A DNA stretch of 64,000 bases from Persicitalea sp963716085 (GTDB lineage: Bacteria; Bacteroidota; Bacteroidia; Cytophagales; Spirosomataceae): contig OY970288.1 of NCBI GenBank assembly GCA_963716085.1, forward strand, positions 3,224,001-3,288,000, given 5' to 3'. The translations under genes and the position numbers were made by a program. This document shows positions 60,101-64,000 of the stretch, piece by piece. Every line of letters begins with the position of its first letter. Position 1 is the stretch's first letter. The notes beneath the pieces are model-generated. The model had not been told where the DNA came from, searched no databases, and saw only the letters and a program-made list of their open reading frames with translations.

Positions 60101-60140
60101 GGAAACCCGGCATACAGTAAAGTTTGTATGCCGGGTTTCC
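60101..60140 (-). terminator. terminator hairpin downstream of the large lipoprotein gene
   Basis: GGAAACCCGGCATAC and its exact complement form a 15-bp stem with a 10-base loop, 31 bases after the stop codon. The following minus-strand bases are moderately T-rich (TAATTTAG). Confidence 0.75.
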
Positions 60141-60170
60141 CTAGATATGTATTGACGTGACACTATATTG

Positions 60171-61526
60171 CTAGTAATTGCGTGTCATCACATATAATCC
60201 ACGGGTTATCTGGCCGCTACAATTTGGACCACCTGTAGTAGCGGTAAGATGGATGTACCCCGGTGTTGAATTCCATTGAACAGTAGCAGATCCAGTGTAT
60301 TGATTGACGAATGTGCCATCTGCGGGGCCATAGGTCCAAGTGTTCCAAACGGTATTATCCATGTTTCTCCCTACAAGACTGTACCCTTCTACAGAATTGA
60401 CATAAGGACTTGCGTTCCCTGACACGGTGAACACTGGGAATCCGAGCGATGGAATATTTATTAGTGTAGCAGTGGGCTGATCATATTTAAGTCCACCCGA
60501 ACAACTTGTAGAGACTCGGATGTAGACTGGATTATTGCCTGCTATTTCAGAGTCAGTGAAAGTTGTTGAAGTGCCACCTACCGCATGAACTGCCAGTTCG
60601 TTAGCAACGCTTAGGTTTGAGCTTTTATATAGCTTGAACTCGAATCCACCCGCACCATTACCATATCCAGCCACCTCAAATGTCAATCCATTAGACGGAC
60701 TGTAACACACGTCTGGCGTACCTACGAATAGAGGAGATCGACAAGGTTCAGAACTATCGCAGTTGCACTTAACAAGCGAGATAGCGAGGCCTACAACCCC
60801 TCCAATTACCCCGCCGCTTGCCCCGCCATCACCTGCTGCTGTGAATTTGTAACCATATCCGGCATACTGTGCTATGTATCCAAACGTGCACACAATCACA
60901 TAACTTATACAACTTGCGTTAGTTGCAGTCAAGCGAGATCGTGAATCGCCCTCCGGTATCATGAATCCTTCATAAACTGCTTTCATGGTATATCGCAAAA
61001 TGGTCAGATGTTGGACTGCCACATTTCTGTCTTCGGCATCTAAGTTCTTCGCTTCCTCTATTTTGTTTAAGTACCACTCATCCACATCTGAGCCTTCATA
61101 TCCATTTGAAATGTTGGCTCTCATGGTAACGTCAGCAGACTTCAGAAATTCGCCAACCGGCTGCGATATCATTCCTTCTTGGAACGCTTCGTCCCAATAT
61201 TGGCCGATCTCGATATTGCTTAGCGAGCCGACCCTATCAAATTCAGCTTTCAAAGCTGCTCTGCTTTCTTTTGGTATGAGTTCATAAGGGTCGGTCGAAG
61301 CCAAATGTTTCTTTATATGGTCGTACGCGAAGCGACCGTTGTCCTCATAGCCGGCATAGATCAGTGAATCTATGTTGGAGCTATTTACGTCCTTCACCCT
61401 CACCGCAGAGTTTAATACATCGTTAGAGCTTTTTACAGTCTCACTGACAAAGACTTCGTCATTACAAGAAAAGATCATCATCACAATGAAGATCATGGAT
61501 AGAACTGAGTGGATTTGAGTTTTCAT
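60171..61526 (-). CDS. large lipoprotein of unknown function with a glycine-zipper segment
   Basis: A 451-residue protein with a lipoprotein signal (lipobox near IFSC, residue 21). Residues of about 30-190 are helical and acidic. A hydrophobic Gly/Val-rich segment (GGASGGVIGGVVGLAISL, about 235-252) is followed by a cysteine cluster, CNCDSSEPC. The C-terminal 170 residues form PKD/Ig-like beta-sandwiches (TFTDSEIAGNNPVYIRVST and WTYGPADGTFVNQYTG). Base composition is visibly lower in GC than the neighbours, suggesting recent acquisition. The glycine zipper could insert in a membrane; a bacteriocin-like or contact-dependent role is speculation. Confidence 0.7.
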   Translation of the reverse strand: MKTQIHSVLSMIFIVMMIFSCNDEVFVSETVKSSNDVLNSAVRVKDVNSSNIDSLIYAGYEDNGRFAYDHIKKHLASTDPYELIPKESRAALKAEFDRVGSLSNIEIGQYWDEAFQEGMISQPVGEFLKSADVTMRANISNGYEGSDVDEWYLNKIEEAKNLDAEDRNVAVQHLTILRYTMKAVYEGFMIPEGDSRSRLTATNASCISYVIVCTFGYIAQYAGYGYKFTAAGDGGASGGVIGGVVGLAISLVKCNCDSSEPCRSPLFVGTPDVCYSPSNGLTFEVAGYGNGAGGFEFKLYKSSNLSVANELAVHAVGGTSTTFTDSEIAGNNPVYIRVSTSCSGGLKYDQPTATLINIPSLGFPVFTVSGNASPYVNSVEGYSLVGRNMDNTVWNTWTYGPADGTFVNQYTGSATVQWNSTPGYIHLTATTGGPNCSGQITRGLYVMTRNY

Positions 61527-61753
61527 AGTCTGAATTGTTTAGAGTTAGATATGCTTTCGTATGCATTGTTTTGACGTATTGCAAAGGAAGGGAATATCCA
61601 ACAACAGGATAGTTGACAAAAATCAAAAATGGATGGGTGTAAAAGTCAAAAACAGAATTGACAAAAGTCAATTCTGTTTAAATAATATTTTACTAATCAA
61701 CACATTACCTATAAATAATCCATTTCGACTTATTTTATTTCATATGAGCTACA

Positions 61754-62365
61754 CTAGTTCTTAGATTTAACTTTTCTTTTTTGCAGCCGACTCATGGTCT
61801 CCTTAGCCATACCCAAAAATGAAGCTAGCATGTTATAGGGTACACGTCCGTACAAATCAGGATGACGATCTAAAAACCAAAGATACAATTCTTCGTTAGT
61901 TAGCTCACGCATTACGCGCAGACGCTCATCATTAATTATTGAATAATGTCTGTGAAGCAGAAACCCTAATTTCACGGTTTGAGGATACATACCATAAAAC
62001 CTATCCACATATTCATGTTTCAACGAAATCAATGTGGACTTTTCTAGTATTTCAACAGCTTCTTCGCTTAGATCAGAGTTAAGAAAGTTATATGGCGAGA
62101 AAACAAAATCAAATTCTTTGTAAAATCCCGAGCTGATGTCATTACCATTTTTATCAATATAGTAAGTGCGAGTTAGTCCAGAATGCACAAAGTAGATTCG
62201 GTCACTGACTTGGGCAAAATGCTGTATAATCGCACGTTTTGGAAATCTCTCTACCAAAACATGGTCACGAATATAAGTCTTTGCACCATAGTCCATTGCG
62301 ACATAGGATGTTATACATTCAATTAATGATTCTACTGGATCTACAGAGATTGAGTTCTTATCCAT
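61754..62365 (-). CDS. Crp/Fnr-family transcriptional regulator
   Basis: A 203-residue protein. A cyclic-nucleotide-binding jellyroll (RDHVLVERFPKRAIIQHFAQ and IYFVHSGLTRTYYIDKNG) is followed by a dimer helix and a C-terminal helix-turn-helix (YNMLASFLGMAKETMSRLQK). No Fe-S cysteines are seen. It is low in GC like the lipoprotein gene it faces; its stop is 228 bases upstream of that gene's start on the same strand, so it may regulate it. Confidence 0.87.
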   Translation of the reverse strand: MDKNSISVDPVESLIECITSYVAMDYGAKTYIRDHVLVERFPKRAIIQHFAQVSDRIYFVHSGLTRTYYIDKNGNDISSGFYKEFDFVFSPYNFLNSDLSEEAVEILEKSTLISLKHEYVDRFYGMYPQTVKLGFLLHRHYSIINDERLRVMRELTNEELYLWFLDRHPDLYGRVPYNMLASFLGMAKETMSRLQKRKVKSKN

Positions 62366-62584
62366 AGGTAGTTTTATTCAAGTTTTCCATTAGTTACAGA
62401 AGCATTCAACCTTGAAACTATACTCTAACATTTTACAAAGAGGTACAAAATACCTTCCTTACCTCTTTAAAATGCTCTATTTGTGATTTGATTCCCTAAG
62501 AAGCCGTTTTAAAATAGTCTAAGGACAAAAAGCATCCGAAAAAAGTTGAGAAGGTATCTAACCACCTAAATCAACAAGAATCGG
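62366..62584. other. intergenic region and left flank of an IS remnant
   Basis: About 219 A/T-rich bases. AAGAAGCCGTTTTAAAATAG near 62500 resembles the ends of IS5-type elements and may be the surviving left end of the transposase remnant that follows. Confidence 0.4.
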
Positions 62585-62826
62585 ATGCGAAACAAAGATA
62601 AGCGAAAAAAGAAGTACCCAGGCGAGCTGAGCAACAAGTCATGGAGGCGTTTGGGCGGGCTGCTGCCCAAGCCAAAGAAAAAGCCAGGCGGGGCGGGGCG
62701 CGCCCCGGCCGACCTGCGGGAGGTGATCAACGCAATCCTGTACGTACTGCGCGGGGGCATAAGTTGACGGATGCTTCCCAACGACTATCCCGCCTGGCAG
62801 ACCGTTTACGGCTACTTCAACCCTAA
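62585..62826 (+). pseudogene. IS5-family transposase remnant (DUF4096 N-terminal part)
   Basis: MRNKDKRKKKYPGELSNKSW and GGAGRAPADLREVINAILYV match the N-terminal domain of IS5/ISL2-type transposases. The frame then ends early; MLPNDYPAWQTVYGYFN, the next conserved segment, continues in another frame to about 62820. The catalytic DDE domain is absent. Confidence 0.75.
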
Positions 62827-62830
62827 TCCG

Positions 62831-62852
62831 AGGTCTGAGTCTCCTCAGACCT
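62831..62852. terminator. small hairpin after the IS remnant
   Basis: AGGTCTGAG-TCTC-CTCAGACCT, a perfect 9-bp stem with a 4-base loop. The following bases, TATCATA, form no real T-tract, so its termination strength is uncertain. Confidence 0.5.
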
Positions 62853-62887
62853 TATCATACGATGCAAAGGGATTATGATTAATCTAC

Positions 62888-63358
62888 TCACGCCACCTCA
62901 AAAAGCTCGTTCTGAAACTGAATGACATTCTCAAAATCCTCGCTGTACTGGTCTTTGAAATCGAACGATAAATATTGTCTCAGTTCCTTTTTATTGTCAT
63001 AGAACTTCACTGTATTGATCAGAACCCTTTCCTCAACCGTCAACACTTCAAAGAGAAGATCGACCATCGTGTCTATTTTTCGGTACTCGTCCCAGTTCAC
63101 CATCGAAGGGGCACTTACGCCGAGGGTATAGGAATTCTTGACCAGCCCCCTGAACGCAGGTGCCACGCCAATGGCGTCTATGACTAAGCCTTCTGCCTTT
63201 TTTTCCTGAAAGGCTTTTTCCAGTTTTTCTACGATTGACCTGATATACAAGAACTTACGAGTTTTACTGCTTTCAAAAATTCTTTCGCCAATTCTTTCAA
63301 TTTTGAACCCGTAGCCAAATCGAGATACCGTTAGTTGCACATCGCCCAACGTTAACAA
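62888..63358 (-). CDS. hypothetical protein, possibly truncated at the N-terminus
   Basis: A 156-residue acidic protein that I do not recognise. The only in-frame starts are TTG or GTG codons; the frame remains open up to a TGA at about 63384 (reading PADECLDLL before residue 1), so the true N-terminus may have been lost. It contains repeated helices (KLEKAFQEKKAEGLVIDAIG, FEVLTVEERVLINTVKF) and ends with FQNELFEVA. Confidence 0.45.
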   Translation of the reverse strand: MLTLGDVQLTVSRFGYGFKIERIGERIFESSKTRKFLYIRSIVEKLEKAFQEKKAEGLVIDAIGVAPAFRGLVKNSYTLGVSAPSMVNWDEYRKIDTMVDLLFEVLTVEERVLINTVKFYDNKKELRQYLSFDFKDQYSEDFENVIQFQNELFEVA

Positions 63359-63556
63359 ATCTAGGCATTCATCCGCTGGGATTCATTTACCCGAGGTTGG
63401 CCTGGGCGTTGAAGCAGTCGCGGGTTTCTACCGAAAGGCGGGGCAATCTACGATGATAACGCCGCAAAATAACCAGAAAAAGGTATTTACCAAGCTGACC
63501 GTCATACCATCTCATCACGCACGGCAGAAGGTGCTGAACAGATGGTTTTGACTTCA
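63359..63556. other. stretch with no supported gene
   Basis: A minus-strand frame ending ETRDCFNAQANLG is open here (63387-63605), but I cannot tie it to a family and it runs through the hairpin that follows. It may be a fragment of a deleted gene. Confidence 0.3.
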
Positions 63557-63614
63557 CCGTGGGCTGTGTCCCTACAGCCCCTCTCCATCGCTGGGGCTGT
63601 GGCAAAGCCCACGG
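63557..63614. repeat. nested hairpin repeat
   Basis: An outer pair CCGTGGGCT / AGCCCACGG encloses an inner pair ACAGCCCC / GGGGCTGT. It begins eight bases past the stop of the RelE remnant. A partial relative is at 59565-59606, beside the other RelE-type toxin. Confidence 0.6.
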
Positions 63615-63621
63615 AGTAGCG

Positions 63622-63770
63622 TCATTTCCGTTTGTAAACCTTCTTTCGATCTGCTACTTCGACTACCAGAACTGTCAGTTCGCTGTCGCTAATCTCATAA
63701 ATGATGCGATAATTGCCTACTCTGACGCGGTATGCCCATCCCCACGCATGTAGGGATAACCTTTCAATGG
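63622..63770 (-). pseudogene. RelE-family toxin remnant (C-terminal part)
   Basis: The minus strand encodes YRVRVGNYRIIYEISD, then ELTVLVVEVADRKKVYKRK and a stop at 63622. This is the C-terminal core of a RelE/ParE toxin including the RVGxYRIIYEI motif. Upstream, LPLKGYPYM lies in another frame, so there is a frameshift near 63740 and no N-terminus. No antitoxin is seen beside it. Confidence 0.7.
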
Positions 63771-63816
63771 AAGTTGATTTCAAAAGAATCGTCGGTTCAA
63801 CCTGCGGGCGGCAAAG

Positions 63817-63845
63817 GTATTCCCCATACCCGTGGGGATGAATCG
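63817..63845 (+). CRISPR. solitary type I-E-like CRISPR repeat (degenerate)
   Basis: A 29-base sequence beginning GTATTCCCC and ending GTGGGGATGAATCG, with the stem CCCCA/TGGGG, closely resembles type I-E repeats. Translated, it gives the phrases IPHTRGDE and SSPRVWGI, known from spurious frames over such repeats. There is no second copy 61 bases away on either side, so this is not an array. Confidence 0.35.
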
Positions 63846-64000
63846 GCGGACATCGGAAAGCTCATTGCATTGCGTTTGCACCTGCTTCTAAGTTTGGTCA
63901 CCCAAAAGCTGGTGCGCCAATGCCCTTTTTGAAATTTACATAGGCGTATTACCCTACTAAACCAATAGTGATACTCGATTGGCAATATTTTGACCGAACA
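63846..64000. other. window end, no feature seen
   Basis: The last 155 bases hold no further repeat, hairpin or coding-like frame that I can support. Confidence 0.4.

Noticed and set aside
63735..63763. Second CRISPR-like repeat (CCCCACGCATGTAGGGAT) near the lone I-E-like repeat
   Set aside because: It lies 82 bases from the other repeat, not 61, and is better explained as part of the RelE remnant (LKGYPYM on the minus strand).
63732..63985. Short frames with IPTHVG, IPHTRGDE and SSPRVWGI
   Set aside because: These phrases are typical of spurious translation over CRISPR-like repeats, not of real proteins.

Overview
The window looks like a chromosomal segment of a Bacteroidota bacterium, probably of the Cytophagales (Spirosoma/Dyadobacter-like), at roughly 50-55% GC. 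The evidence is a 287-residue primary sigma factor, a TTTG/TAnnTTTG promoter in front of a tRNA-Met gene, a START-like protein beside an LptF/LptG permease, little use of Shine-Dalgarno sites, and many Tat-exported Gfo/Idh/MocA, amidohydrolase, sulfatase and PVC-type dehydrogenase proteins. This placement is inference; no marker was compared with a database.

Layout. (1) 0-3.5 kb: a plus-strand trio of a glutamine-synthetase-family ligase, an APH-fold kinase and a HAD-IIA phosphatase. (2) 3.5-18.5 kb: thirteen minus-strand genes with short gaps or overlaps, read from an oxidoreductase at 18505 down to an amidohydrolase pair at 3518. Six of the thirteen carry twin-arginine (Tat) signals, so much of the chemistry is periplasmic. 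The set includes a Tat-exported PLP aminotransferase, a ceramidase-like hydrolase, a propeller/HEAT dehydrogenase, a Tat lipoprotein HiPIP, an Nramp-fold transporter without its metal motifs, a KDPG/DHDPS-type aldolase and a metal-less amidohydrolase paralogue. I regard it as the best candidate for an undescribed catabolic system. (3) 18.7-24 kb: a serine hydrolase lipoprotein, a HEPN pair, an oxidoreductase divergent from formaldehyde dehydrogenase, and a lone nucleotidyltransferase.

(4) 24-36.6 kb: core genes, namely rpoD, pnp, rpsO, an LptF/G permease (frameshifted), tRNA-Met, an IS4-family insertion, holA, an ACP phosphodiesterase, slyD, dCMP deaminase, a DUF922 protease and nhaA. (5) 37-46.8 kb: a DUF932 protein, two palindromic mobile elements, a decayed DUF3124 lipoprotein, then a plus-strand run of sulfite oxidase, cytochrome c, PSCyt/PSD1 protein, CehA/McbA-like hydrolase and a GntR regulator. 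(6) 46.9-54.2 kb: a minus-strand operon of MFS transporter, sugar isomerase, sulfatase and GH106-like rhamnosidase, suited to a sulfated rhamnose-containing glycan; a 178-bp palindromic MITE lies between its first two genes. (7) 54.3-57.3 kb: a Fic remnant and an ABC exporter. (8) 57.5-64 kb: an accessory, decaying zone with a DUF4143 ATPase, a toxin-antitoxin pair whose toxin has a nonsense codon, transposase stubs, a low-GC lipoprotein, a Crp-like regulator, a RelE remnant and one type I-E-like CRISPR repeat.

Several reading frames are broken by single-base changes, some in homopolymers (17.67 kb, 28.35 kb, 34.35 kb). Some may be assembly errors. The decayed DUF3124, Fic, RelE and IS stubs carry multiple lesions and look like true pseudogenes.
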